Below are positions 1 to 9,834 of a DNA stretch of 33,455 nt, piece after piece. Made by a program: the position numbers and the translations under genes. Within the stretch, counting starts at the first letter, position 1. The number at the start of each line of letters is the position of its first letter. Under the pieces are notes generated by a model. The model searched no databases and was not told the origin of the DNA. It saw nothing but the letters and a program-made list of their open reading frames with translations. Source of the DNA: Chara braunii (lineage: Eukaryota > Streptophyta > Charophyceae > Charales > Characeae); assembly GCA_003427395.1 (NCBI GenBank), contig BFEA01000519.1:594710-628164 (forward strand), in the 5' to 3' direction.

Positions 1-1265
1 CATGTTGCTGCTGACTGTTGAAAGTAGCTAGTCCCACAATAGAGAGAACGTCCGATTGTCTAATCCGTAAAGTGTCCGGTCTCACCAGCAGCAGGATCCC
101 TCGACTCCAAAGTGTCCGATCCCCTCAACAAGAGGGCGGATTGATTGCCTCGTCAGCAGACTGATAGATCCCGTCATCAGGGGGAATGCTTGACAGTCTG
201 ATCTGCGAGGACTGGTCTGACCAATAGCGTAAATACTAGTAATGTCCAATTGCCAGATCAATGATCCTGGCTGCTTCCGTCATACGCAGGGATACTAGGA
301 ATACTCGATTGTCGGATGAGTGTTACTGGNTGTTTGGTACCCTCTCCTTATCTCGCTTAATTCTTGCGTCAGTAGTACAGCGTGCACCAGGCACACCTTC
401 TTCTGCCCTTCTCCTCCTGCTCCACTCTGAACTTTCCCCTCCGCGCATACACTCATTAATCATCTGTTTCNTGTCCCGAGTTNCAGAGACAGGCAAGGAA
501 CACCAGGNACGCGCCTCCTCGCGCACTCTGAATCTGTTTCCCCCCCCCGTTCGACACTTTCGGGCACGAGGCNCACAGGATGTGTCAGGCCTCAAGTTCT
601 GTTTCCCTCCGTTGCTCGNCNTTCCTCGAGTCAGCGCCTCTTCTCCATGCCNAACTTTCCCAAAAGGGTTGTTCAATCTCGCATCGNGACGCTAGAGTNG
701 GCAGGGTACANCGGGCACGCGCCGAATCTTCCACACTTCGTCTNCANGCGCGCCTTTGCCATCCCCCACTCAGCGAGCATGCTCTGGGTATGATNTTCCC
801 GGCCAGCTGCTCTCCCCACGGCATGTCCAGATCACGCTCAATGTAGGCAGGGCACACCTGGCGCACCCCCTTCATTCGGGCCCTTTGCGTGAGTANACCA
901 TGGACGNCGGGCGCGCCCNCNTTCCAGCGCACAAATGTTCCCCTNTCTCNCTGACCAGTCGAGNCGGTGGTGGGCTGTGTACGCCTAGCACGCTGCNAAA
1001 AAAAACTTTCCTGTGCGCTCGGCTGGACCAGACTATATCCCGCAGTGGTGCTGGCCGTTCANAGCTCAATCTCCNCAGCGTCCTTCGGTCCATTTAAAAA
1101 ATACAAGTNCGGTACTCTCGGTACCAACCTTATCAGGCCCTTCGAGCCAGGTNCAATTTTTCCTCACAGNAGCAGTTCCCCTGGTTGNTGCCAAGNGTGG
1201 CATAAATCTGTCCACGAGAAATCAAAGCAAGTGGTCCNAGTAATAGAGTGAGCAGCCCTGGGCCT
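1..1265. other. Non-coding, N-scattered sequence; no gene seen
   Basis: No credible coding region on either strand. From about 330 onward isolated N calls occur every 20-60 bases, which is typical of a low-quality consensus. The motif AAAGTGTCCG recurs near 70 and 109, so part may be degenerate repeat. All open frames are short, interrupted by N and of low-complexity composition. Confidence 0.5.
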
Positions 1266-1269
1266 TCGA

Positions 1270-2160
1270 GTCACAATGNCAGGGTCTGTTAGACCACTTC
1301 NCGAATCAACAACCGTAGNTGCGTCACCCNCGAACCAGTCACCGTACCGAAGTAGCAAGCCTGATTCACAGTGGCCCGTGCCGAGTCATAGCAGNTTTGG
1401 TCATAATACCACACCAACCAAACCAAAGGGCGTATGTGNCGTACCCGTGGTAATTTTATGAGCCGCAGCAGTCCCGAATCAGATNAGAACCCTCTTCAAG
1501 CAGCCCATNTGNTGTACCGACACCAACCGNCCATCATAGGTTTCCGTCTCAGTGGCCATACCAGNGCTGTCCCAGTGATCGTACNGTTGGAATCAGCACT
1601 GTGCCCCAGACAAATNAACCACACCAACCCTGATGTGGATCAGAGCCCCATACTCGGTNATGCCAAGGGATACCTTCGACTCATAGGAGCCNGTTTCAGT
1701 GCTGCTCTGGTGGCTGTATCGTGTCAGCCGAGGCAGGAAAAATATAATATCCATTTGAACCGTAACAACGCATGGTGACACCATACTAATATCGAGGCTG
1801 AAAATTACTAGCTTGAACTGCAACAGCCTCAAACCCGACTGGAGTGCCACGTCGGGAAGTACCAACTTCGAAAAAACAGCCGTACCGTGCCAATGCCGAA
1901 ACAAATCCGAACCTGAGAATATCTTACCATGTCGATGCTGACCCAATTTCGAACCTGTAACATGTCGAATATCGAAGAATGTCGCGGTGCCGTAATAGTT
2001 CCGAACCTGCCCGAACCAGACTGTCGCGCCCAAACCGAACCAAAGGATGACTCCCAGGCGTGTGCCACATTGATGTCGGGGCAATACCGTGTGTGAAATG
2101 TGCCAAATACCATAGAATGTCTGAATCCCGTAATAGTATCGAGCCTCCCGATCCACATGT
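1270..2160. repeat. Degenerate minisatellite-like tandem repeat
   Basis: Related blocks recur. CCGTAATAGTTCCGAACCT (about 1991) resembles CCGTAATAGTATCGAGCCT (about 2128), and a weaker relative sits near 1881-1912. In each, an AGAATGTC-like or GCCGT-like stretch leads into CCGAACC or CGAGCC. Spacing is irregular, about 105-137 bp. An open minus-strand frame over 1593-2252 is explained by this repetition: its translation repeats YYG and similar short patterns and matches no family I know. Confidence 0.4.
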
Positions 2161-2344
2161 TCAAACTCAAGCGGGGAAAAAAGGGGGCGGGGCACAGTTA
2201 AACAACGTAGCGGTAACGCCCCACATCTGTCTATCCCGCACTTATAGCACACTGGTTACGGTAAAGTCGAAAATCAGGGAGATTAAGGCAGGTCATGGGT
2301 ACAAATCCCAATCATCACAGTATAGCGGAAATCATCAGAATTAG

Positions 2345-2980
2345 AATAAATGATTAATCCGGGGGTAATTCCGATCGCGGATAATTGGAGCCAAACTACG
2401 CCAGTCAGTTAACAATCTTGACTTTTCTCCCATCTTTTCTTATTTAATTGCTTCTCCTACTTCTTGATTTACTCATCAAAAATATCGAGAACAAAGGCGA
2501 ATCCATCAAAAACAACTTCCGATGGAATCCAATTAGATAACGAAAATTCTTTGTTTCTTTTCTCTTTTGTCTCTTTTGATTATTTTTCATGTTTTTAATT
2601 TTTATTGTCAGNAAAATCAATAATTTAGGGTGTTCATATCAAAAGTTAATCATCGAAGATTTTAAATAAATCAATGAGTATTTCGCTTTACCCTTCTTTT
2701 CTTTTATCTTTAATTCTTTCTCCCATTTTTAATTTGGATATTAAATTTAACTAAATGTTTGAGGCTTCATTTCACCCCAGCTCGCGCCTAGTGCGGTCAC
2801 TCATCTCGTCGTCTCTTAGGGTTGCTTGAAAAGTTCAGCGTGCCCAAAATCAGGGGTGCTCTGAGCTCCCCTAATTTTGCTGCCTGGTCTACCGGGAGTA
2901 CCGTCAAAACACGGACTTGTCTTTAAACCTAAGACCCAAAACCCCAGATTTCAGGCGGCGCACTACTTGTGGCCGCTTGA
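2345..2980. other. AT-rich spacer, no gene seen
   Basis: The stretch from about 2400 to 2750 is markedly AT-rich, with T-rich and A-rich runs and no open frame of note. It becomes GC-balanced before the LTR that starts near 2985. I see no tRNA, snRNA or terminal inverted repeats. Confidence 0.5.
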
Positions 2981-3072
2981 CACCGTCTTGCGCCACCTCT
3001 AGCGCTTTTTCTCTTCTCACCCTCTAAGTCTGGCGTACGACGCCCGGTCGATCCCCTGATAACTCCCGCTCG

Positions 3073-3127
3073 CCAATCAGGTGCGTGGATCGATAGGACC
3101 TTCCTATCGCGCGAGGAATCTGATTGG
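3073..3127. promoter_or_regulatory. Palindromic CCAAT-box module of LTR A
   Basis: Nested dyad. Outer arms are CCAATCAG (3073-3080) and CTGATTGG (3120-3127); inner arms are CGATAGGA (3091-3098) and TCCTATCG (3102-3109). It lies about 130-185 bp upstream of the TATA box. The matching module in LTR B keeps the symmetry, with inner arms CAATAGGA and TCCTATTG. A role as a transcription-factor site is inferred from position and symmetry only. Confidence 0.5.
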
Positions 3128-3258
3128 TTGAACCTTGAGTTCCGAGGGATCAGCATGGCGTTCGTAGAGCACTCTTCTCAAAGTCTTCTCCTCCTGCTTC
3201 TCCTCTTACACCTCAGCTTTCCTGTCGCCTTCTCCCCCTTCTATCTCCCCTGTCGCAA

Positions 3259-3266
3259 CTATAAAA
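3259..3266 (+). promoter_or_regulatory. TATA box of LTR A (CTATAAAA)
   Basis: CTATAAAA sits at the same place in LTR B (24762-24769), and CTATAAAT in the diverged LTR C (22159-22166). Conservation across three copies supports it as the core promoter. Transcription would then start near 3290, leaving about 1.75 kb of LTR downstream. Confidence 0.7.
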
Positions 3267-4277
3267 CCTGCAAGCACGCCCGCAAATCTCTCTTACGTTC
3301 TCGACTCCTAAGCCAGCTTCCGGGAAGCAATGGCTAGGCAGAGTGGATTGATGCAAGTCGGAAAGTCCTGTCGGGATGACGATAGGCTGGCCGGTTGCGC
3401 GCTTGATCGCCACGACGGACTGTGGGATCCAGGCGAACCGTGTCGAGTTTACGACAGCGGGGTGACGATCTCAGTGGTGGGAGTTAGCACGCGGCGGCCG
3501 GGCTCGTCGGTGCGAGTATGAGGTTCGATGATTGGAGTTGAGTGAGTGATTGGTCCGGGGCCATAGTGACATTAATGGCGAATGCGCCTTTGTTGCGGAT
3601 TGTTATCTTTGGCGTGAGTGTACGGCGGTGACGCTGGACTTTTCTTTTTCCCGACCTTGTCATCTTCCATTTTTGACTTCCTTTCCCCCGACTCTTTCTC
3701 TCTCTCTCTCTTTTCGAATGATGATGCGTCTGAAAGATTGTCCTTCTCTCGAATGAGAATGAGTCGGCACCCTGTTTCTGTGTGAAAGAACTTCTTCCGG
3801 AACTCTTCCATTAGTTTCCTGGGTAATCCCCCTACGCAAGGACCCTGTCTTCTTGTCTTGTGAACAGTGGATGCGTGTGTATTGTGTAATGCGATCCATC
3901 TCTTCCTATGCATGTCTCATTTTCGCACCTTCCATAGTGAATGAATATATGGAATGTGTGACTCTTTTGTTGATTAGACGATTGTCGTCGAGATTTTGTT
4001 CGAGAATGCAAGAATGTTTAGATCTGTAGCTTTGTTTGTACTGCGCATACCATCCGCCTTATGCTGCACGACATCAGCAGCCGAGCCACGAGGCGGCCCA
4101 GAGAAACAAGGCGCCCAGGGACCAACGTTGTGTTGAACTGATCGGACCCGTAGCCATATGCGTGATCAAGCTGATCTGTGTTTGCTCTCTCTCTCTTGTG
4201 TCAAAAAAAATGATTGGGGGACGCGCGAATCGCTTTTGTTCTTAATGACGTCTCATGATATTTTGTGATTGATTGAC

Positions 4278-4817
4278 ATGTGGACTGACAAGTACCCCTC
4301 GATTGGGCGCCAGCCTCCCGTATCTCCCATCCCAACATGACCTTTTCCTTACAGTGAGGAAAGGACACGTGTATGTGAGTGGGACGTACGAGTAGCCGTT
4401 GCACAAATCGGCGGGCAGTATTACTTCCCTCCGGCCAACCGCTGTTCTGGGTTCGTAGAAGCCGGGTTTGTTATTATCGATACGCACTTCCCACCTTACT
4501 CGGTATTGTTGCCATTTAACGAGTTGATCGTCATTCCGTGGACGGCATTAGAACCCCACTGGCNGCGCACTCTGTGCACCGAATGTCAGCGTTTTGAGCG
4601 CTACGAGTCCAGGGGTTTCCACTACCGTGTGGGGAGTGAAGACGAGCATAAAGAAAGATCCACGCGACTGAGACCCTCCACGTCAGACTCTGAACTAACC
4701 AGTGAACGACGACGAGACTTGATACGAAAACGGGACACGCGAAACGTGCCCAAGCCTTTCTGTTGTAAACGACGGGCTGTAACCCGGTGGGAGGCACGAC
4801 AATACTTTTTGGATTGA
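4278..4817 (+). pseudogene. LTR-internal ORF, copy A (decayed, unknown function)
   Basis: ATG at 4278 opens a 179-codon frame broken only by TGA at 4338-4340, where copy B reads CGA, so a CpG transition probably made the stop. One N lies at 4564. The frame holds a conserved core starting at GFVII (4464), followed by DTHFPPY, LLPF and PHW..RTLC, then a charged segment rich in Glu, Arg and Lys. The homologous frame occurs in copy B (from 25794, split by a MITE) and in diverged copy C (23111-23548). Across 38 aligned codons A and C share 19 residues; 12 of those differ synonymously, a coding signature. I recognise no family. It lies in the R/U5 part of the LTR, so a genomic transcript could carry it in its leader. 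Confidence 0.6.
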
Positions 4818-5147
4818 ATTTGGATCTTTCCCTCTCTTCCCGCCTTACCCGCGCTCGCATTCCGCGACGCGCGAAAACGATCGACTTGCTCCATCGGACC
4901 AACACGGGGGATTTCAGTTCCGTCTGTGTCCCCACACTCAATTTCCAAAAATCCTTGGCACACCCCATCTTGCTGTTTTTCTGGGCCTCTTTTCCGCACA
5001 GCTAACACTCCGAACGGAAGACAGCACAGGGCGTGAGGTTGCGCGTCACATCCATATGATCCCTTCCGCACTGATTTATCGGAAAGTTCATATTTTTAGA
5101 ACCGATCTCGTGTCCAGATTACTCATTCAGCTAGAGAGAAACTCCTC

Positions 5148-5335
5148 TTTTTTTTTTTTTTTTTTTTAAATAACCGGACCGGAAGTAGTAGGAGAGGTGA
5201 TAAGAGCATCCTCTCCTAGCCAGTTGATCCGGTCTATTTGTGGGGAGCCATACCTGCTGGAAAGAGGGTCCAGCGTCCCATTTGACAAGAGAACAAAAGA
5301 CTCAAAAAAGAGTGACTTGATGATGTAGATAGTAT
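5148..5335 (-). mobile_element. LINE 3' end with poly(A), minus strand
   Basis: A run of 20 T at 5148-5167 is a poly(A) tail read on the minus strand. On that strand the preceding sequence includes a GGACGCTGGACCC...TTTCCAGCAG block. Related blocks occur in the plus-strand LINE end near 9151-9175 and the minus-strand LINE end near 19360-19395. The adjoining RT segment (from about 5339) points the other way, as expected if the 5' part of a LINE was inverted on insertion (twin priming). Confidence 0.55.
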
Positions 5336-5338
5336 CCG

Positions 5339-6990
5339 TTGCTTTGGGCCATATTCAATTTGCCCCTTAGTATCCCAGGTACTTCTACCTCTTCACCCCT
5401 CTACTGCCCATTTTCAAAAGCCGAACTGAAGAACGCGGTGAACCGAATAGCCAAGGGCAAATGCCTTCATTGCCTTGGACTAGACAGCCTGCCGGTCGAA
5501 CTTTTCCAGTGCTGTTGGGAGGCCTTTGCCCCTTCCTATGCCAGGCGTACAATCGGATTCTGGAGACAGGGACCCTCCCTTATGGCTTTACAAAGGGGCT
5601 TATTTTCCCTCTTATAGAAAAAGCGCGATAAAATGGAAGTGAAGAATTATCGACCAATCCCGATGCTTAGTGTGATCTATAAAATCCTTGCAAAAGCCTT
5701 AGGGCTAGGCCTGTCAGTGACTATTTATTTACCAGATCTGGTAGGGTGGGAGCAGGGAGCCTTTGTAAAAGGTCGAACTATCTTTAAAAATATAATTATG
5801 AATGCAGTACAAGCACTGTAAATAATAGGGGGAGAGAAACGGGAAGTGTCCATACTGCTTCTGGACGTGCAAAAAACCTATGATAGGGTAGGGTAGGATG
5901 GGCTTTTGTCTCCACCACCCTATCCAGGATCATGGGCTTTGGACCGGTCTTTCAACGTATAGGCCAGAGTCCAGACATTGTACTCACAAACCACATCAGT
6001 CGTGAAGGTCAACGAGAAACTCTCGGATGAGTTCCACAATCCCTACGACAGGGGTGTCCTCTAGCCCCCTTACTTTTTGTTCTCCAGCTGGAAACCTTTT
6101 TAGATAACATCAGATATAATCCGAACATAAGCGGCCTGCGCATATCCCCAACGCTCCATTGGAAAGGGGGCGCCATTGCAGATGACCTTACAGCAGCATG
6201 TGAGAATTTGGTAGATTCTTTGACTAACCTTAGGAAGGTCTTGGATGTTTATCGTGAATTGTCTGAAGTGTCTATCAATTGGGACAAATCGGTTTTCTTT
6301 TTAGCCCCCCGCCCCGCCTCGCCCCGCCCCCCCGCTATTTATGCTATGCTCTGTGTGTGGATTGGGGCCCGCATCAGATTCCTGCAGACAGCACAGAACG
6401 TTTCCTGGGTGTACAAGAATCGCTGTCAAGTTGTGCAGACTTACAAGATGGCCTGCTGGTGGACAAATTCACGGCCAGAGTGTCAACTCTATTCCTTCAC
6501 ATAGACTCAGAGTCTCTATTTTGGGGAGTCTCAGAGCGTTGGTGTTGACCTCGGGAGCTCTCTCCCTCTTGTGGTTTCCACTATCAATCCACTACTTGGG
6601 TGATGCTGCCTACACAAAGATCAAATGAGTTGGTGCACACTGCCTATGGAAACCCAAGGCCTCTGCAATGCAGGGTTTTATACCAAAAAAGTGGTAGGAG
6701 GCCATTACACAAGCCAGATCGGATGGGGTTCTGGCCTCTAGGGCTATTAGACCCCCATGGGCCCCATCAACAGAACCTTGCTTTACTGGTGAAATGGGTA
6801 GTCTCAGCACTTTTCGACAACAAAGGTAACGTCCAAATTGGCTGAATACATTCTCTGGCCGAGATCTAGCACCCACGGACGGACCCGGCGGCTGATATTT
6901 GGCGTTCTCTGTGACTCCCATCTTTTGCAAACCGTAGACCGAAATCCAGCGTTTGGTCTGCAATCCTAATGGTCTGGGAACAATTGCTTC
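5339..6990 (+). pseudogene. L1-like LINE ORF2 (reverse transcriptase) remnant
   Basis: Plus-strand L1-type RT broken by many stops and shifts. The fingers motif AELKNAVNRIAKGK is followed by a GLDSLPVELF segment (about 5420-5510). KNYRPIPMLSVIYKILAK is at about 5643-5697, and GAFVKGRTIF comes just after. The catalytic motif A region LLLDVQKTYDRV is at about 5855-5893. A FADD-equivalent motif C, AIADDLTA, is at about 6172-6195, followed by NLVDSL and INWDKSVFF. Past about 6600 an L1 C-terminal pattern remains (LLDPHGP, ALLVKW, about 6745-6800). No endonuclease domain is visible, so the copy is 5' truncated or inverted. It is non-functional. Confidence 0.75.
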
Positions 6991-7000
6991 CGGGGTGCAT

Positions 7001-7150
7001 GTCCCACTAGCAGCGTTGAGCTACCTCAACGCCTGAATCTGGACGTGTTTGTGGAGACGTGCAGTTCAGGAAACTCAACACCATTTCTGCACATCTCCGC
7101 AAAAGCATCCACATTCAGGCGTTGAGGTAGCTCAACGCTGCTAGTGGGAC
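7001..7150. repeat. Fold-back hairpin element, 64-nt arms
   Basis: 7001-7038 is a perfect 38-bp inverted copy of 7113-7150. Pairing continues imperfectly (about 7 mismatches in 26) between 7039-7064 and 7087-7112, leaving a 22-nt loop at 7065-7086. Each perfect arm also holds its own small hairpin, GCGTTGAG-CTAC-CTCAACGC. It could be a MITE or a miRNA-type fold-back. No clear target duplication is visible, and it interrupts the tail of the LINE. Confidence 0.8.
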
Positions 7151-7197
7151 TTGGGCCCGGACCGGCTGAGGAGGCCGACCACTCGAGGGGAAGTCAT

Positions 7198-7243
7198 GAA
7201 TCAGTTCCTAAGGAAAAAAAAAAAAAAAAGAATCAGTTCCTAA
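7198..7243 (+). repeat. Poly(A)-only insertion with target duplication
   Basis: GAATCAGTTCCTAA occurs immediately before and immediately after the short tract GG plus about 16 A. This has the geometry of target-primed reverse transcription in which only the extreme 3' end and tail of a retroposon were copied. Confidence 0.65.
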
Positions 7244-7249
7244 CATTTG

Positions 7250-7937
7250 AAAAACCTTATGTAGTCACAACATTGAATGCGAGACTTTTGGAGCTAATGC
7301 TGAGAAAGGAAATTTTGGCAAACAGTGGATGGGAAAGGGTGTAATCCAGATCAAGGATCTCTGGGATCCGGATCTAGTATCTGACTATAATACTGTATCT
7401 CACTGCCTGAGTTTAAAATAAGACTGCCCAGACTCCAAAATGTGGAGAAAAACAACGGGTCTCCTTTTAGCAGCAATCCCAGGATCATTCTGGAAAACAC
7501 TGCTCAACTTGAAACGCGTAGTACGCAGAAACATGCCACTGGCACAGTGTGCCAGAGGCACCGGGCTCATCACAACCACTAGTGGAGACTCAGATCAGGT
7601 TGGTAGAGTCATTGGCCCCGAAGTAGGTGGAGGATGGAGAGTCTGACTGGAAAGATGGGTTAGTACCAGAAACTCCTCACCGGCTCAGACGACATGAGAT
7701 TAGTGGCAACAGGTGAGACAGAGACAGTTCCTCCTCCTGCCGTCGGACTTAGCGAGGCAAGAGTTTGGGAAAATTGCCTGGCCCGCCCACGGTACCGTGT
7801 GTTTCGACCGGGAAGCTGCATAGAACTTTGTAGTCGACCCGCTACTATTTGGGTGGAAGAACAGGAAAGACACTACGCAATGTCCATTGTCCTCTGATTA
7901 AATACAAGATGAAGATCATGGGTGTTCTTACGCTAAG
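7250..7937. other. No recognisable gene
   Basis: Open frames here are short and match no family I know. The stretch lies between LINE-derived segments and may be eroded LINE sequence, but no diagnostic motif remains. Confidence 0.4.
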
Positions 7938-8004
7938 ACAAAAGCCTTAGATCAAGAGGCAACCTCCTTGTTGCTGGCCGAACATCTTGATCTAAGGCTT
8001 TTGT
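7938..8004. repeat. 20-bp perfect inverted repeat (stem-loop)
   Basis: ACAAAAGCCTTAGATCAAGA at 7938-7957 is exactly complementary to 7985-8004, with a 27-nt loop that contains a weak inner GGCAAC/GTTGC pairing. Its function is unknown. No T-run follows, so a Pol III terminator is not indicated. Confidence 0.65.
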
Positions 8005-8080
8005 AATCTTTTCAAAAAGCCTTCAAGCACCCGGCCAATGTATTAAAAGATTACAAACCAAACTTCCCCAGAATAAGGAA

Positions 8081-8247
8081 AGCACTGAAAAGGATCCCCT
8101 CTCACCGACAGCGGAAGGATCATTGGGAAAAAAAAAAAAAAAAAAAAAAGCATTGAAAAGGATCCCCTCTCACCGACAGCGGAAGGATCATTGGGAAAAA
8201 AAAAAAAAAAAAAGCCATTGAAAAGGATCCCCTCTCACCGACAGCGG
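8081..8247 (+). repeat. Three tandem copies of a unit separated by poly(A)
   Basis: A unit beginning GCACTGAAAAGGATCCCC (CATTGAAAAG in later copies) appears at about 8082, 8150 and 8215. Copies 1 and 2 continue AAGGATCATTGGG followed by about 22 and 18 A; copy 3 continues into unrelated sequence. This can be read as two successive insertions of AAGGATCATTGGG-A(n), each duplicating about 33 bp of target. In copies 1 and 2 the junction reads GCGGAAGGATCATTG, identical to the 3' end of eukaryotic 18S rRNA. Confidence 0.7.
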
Positions 8248-8476
8248 CAACAGGCAGGGATAATCTGGCTCCAGACTCTGCAGGTAACGGCATCAGCAGT
8301 CTGGTTGGAGTCTGATGTGATGCCATTCGACACCAGATGCCAGATGCAGGTGGTGGGGCGAGACTCAGTGGGGATCATGGGAATCAGCAGGGCATGATTG
8401 GGTGTATTGTCCGTCGCCTGACCAGGTTTAGCAAATTGGCAATGGTGGATTTGCCACTGGGACAAAATCGCGGGGA

Positions 8477-8586
8477 GTCCTTTGGGACATATCCGTTAAA
8501 ATTGGAACGATACAGAGGAAAAAGATTAGCATGGCTGTCATGGCACCTGCGCAAGTAAGGATGATGACAGGCATGAATCGAGAAAG
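8477..8586 (+). pseudogene. U6 snRNA pseudogene, near full length
   Basis: Recognisable U6 order: a 5' stem-loop (GTCC..TTTGGGACAT), ATCCGTTAAAATTGGAACGA, the ACAGAG box (8512-8517), AGATTAGCATGGC, CCTGCGCAAG, GGATGA and AATCGAGAAA. Small insertions interrupt the conserved core (for example after ACAGAG, after ATGGC and after GCGCAAG). It therefore cannot be functional. No plant USE or TATA element stands at the required spacing upstream. Confidence 0.75.
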
Positions 8587-9037
8587 TTGCGGGGAAGGAC
8601 TGGCAGTGGAATGATGAATCAGATTGGATCTTATATCGAATCAGAGTGACTGAAAAAGACTGGCAGTGCCATCTGACTAGTAAAGGTTGGGGTGATGTGC
8701 CCCTACAGGTAGACTGCAAAGGTGCAGTGATGAGTAGTATTTTGAAAGCCAGAAATGCAAAAGTATTCCAAGGAGAAATCTATTCTACTCATCAGTAACT
8801 TGCTATGGCAAAAGATCAGTATCCTCCTGGACATCTTAGCGGCGGTCCACAAAGAACAAACAGGGTACCAATCAGTCTTCCTGGATCTTGACGGCTCTTG
8901 AATACAGCATGGGCACCGAAAACAGCACTGGCAGAGATCTCTTCGGAACGACAGTTGTTGAGCCCTAGGATAGATTTGGATCCAATTTAACTTTTTCTTT
9001 AGGAGCTGGTTAATTTCCAGAGGGTGCTTCAACAGTG

Positions 9038-9073
9038 CAATATCCAAAAAAAAAAAAAAAAAGGTACAATATC
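9038..9073 (+). repeat. Poly(A) tract flanked by short duplication
   Basis: CAATATC occurs at 9038-9044 and 9067-9073 around a run of 17 A. Extended one way, the match reads GTGCAATATC against GTACAATATC. This is another candidate tail-only retroposition, weaker than the one at 7198-7243. Confidence 0.4.
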
Positions 9074-9195
9074 GCCCCCCAAGGGGCGGAACCTTTTACT
9101 GAACTTCAACAAAATTTGGTTAGTTGCCTGTCAGTGAGAAGTAGGAGAAGAGGACGCTGGACCCGGTTTCCAGCAGAGCCGCTTCTGGGTCTTGG
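9074..9195 (+). mobile_element. LINE 3' region, left part (split by PLE)
   Basis: Contains the family block GACGCTGGACCCGGTTTCCA (9151-9170), found in reverse orientation near 19360-19395 and 5265-5280. It runs into TCTGGGTCTTGG (9184-9195), where the PLE interrupts it. The same LINE resumes at 14568 with the duplicated 12 bp and ends in poly(A) at 14666-14693. Confidence 0.65.
9184..9195. repeat. 12-bp target-site duplication, left copy
   Basis: TCTGGGTCTTGG here and at 14568-14579 immediately flanks the Penelope-like element. Confidence 0.8.
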
Positions 9196-9639
9196 GGATA
9201 TGGATCAAAGGATGCACAAAGTACACACGTAGGATGGACCGAGTACACACGTCACAAAGTAGCATAAGCCACCAAGTGGCAAGATCATAGAGACGTTACA
9301 ACCCAGGGTTCCACACAAGCGTTCCGACAATCCCAAGAAACCACCGTCTCCCACAAGTCCACGTCCGCAAGCTCATATCATCACTACCGGTAGTAATGAT
9401 AATCGCCGTGGCCGACCCAAGAGGTCGAACACATACCACGATGATCTACTTATAATTCCACCCAATGATAACACTAGCAACGAAAAACACTACACAGGCC
9501 TACCGCTGACCAAAAGAGCCACACCTCCAAAATCGGGTAGCAGAGAGTAGTCCGGAACAGGCCCCGGTTCAAGGACCATACTCTACAGCATCGCGTCCAA
9601 AAGACTTCTGCGACATCAAGGCCCTGGCTCGAGGACAAA
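9196..9639 (-). repeat. PLE pseudo-LTR, 3' copy
   Basis: 444 bp, closely matching 14070-14567. It contains the near-palindrome ATCATCACTACCGGTAGTAATGAT-like core (about 9379-9402). The RT frame closes at 9835, so about 195 bp of 3' UTR separates coding sequence from this repeat. Its end is not polyadenylated. Confidence 0.85.
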
Positions 9640-9834
9640 CCAAAACAGTGCTCAGGCCCGAACAAAACTCGTAATAAAAAAGCAGGCAAACAAGGGTCCG
9701 AAAGGGCAACAGATCCAAAACAAGTCGAAAGAAAAAGAAAAAGAAAAGAAGGAAAAACAGATACCCAAAACAGAGCTCCACGCGGAAGACCAGGGATACC
9801 CTGTCCGCATATTCCGTCAGCGTAGTCGAGGTCC

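Larger units (their letters stand above)
2985..5050 (+). mobile_element. Solo Ty3/gypsy-type LTR (copy A)
   Basis: Over its whole length this block is closely similar to about 24490-27064, the 5' LTR of the gypsy element, apart from a MITE present only there. It is more distantly similar to about 21890-23793. It ends GTCACA, a usual LTR end in CA, and no primer-binding site or coding interior follows, so it is a solo LTR. A TATA box lies at 3259 and a palindromic CCAAT module at 3073-3127. The 3' half contains a decayed ORF at 4278-4817 that is shared by all three copies. The left boundary is uncertain; it is where similarity to copy B fades, and I found no clear target duplication. Confidence 0.75.

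Noticed and set aside
1593-2252. 219-codon minus-strand ORF
   Set aside because: It is produced by a degenerate tandem repeat and interrupted by N; its periodic peptide has no family signature.
3128-3521. Leu-rich ORF at the LTR A promoter (also in LTR B) as a signal-peptide gene
   Set aside because: The frame overlaps the TATA box and promoter, its Leu run comes from a CTC/CTT-rich tract, and it stops at different places in the two copies.
8081-8247. CRISPR-like array (repeats with spacers)
   Set aside because: Only three units, the spacers are poly(A), and the context is eukaryotic; retroposition explains it.
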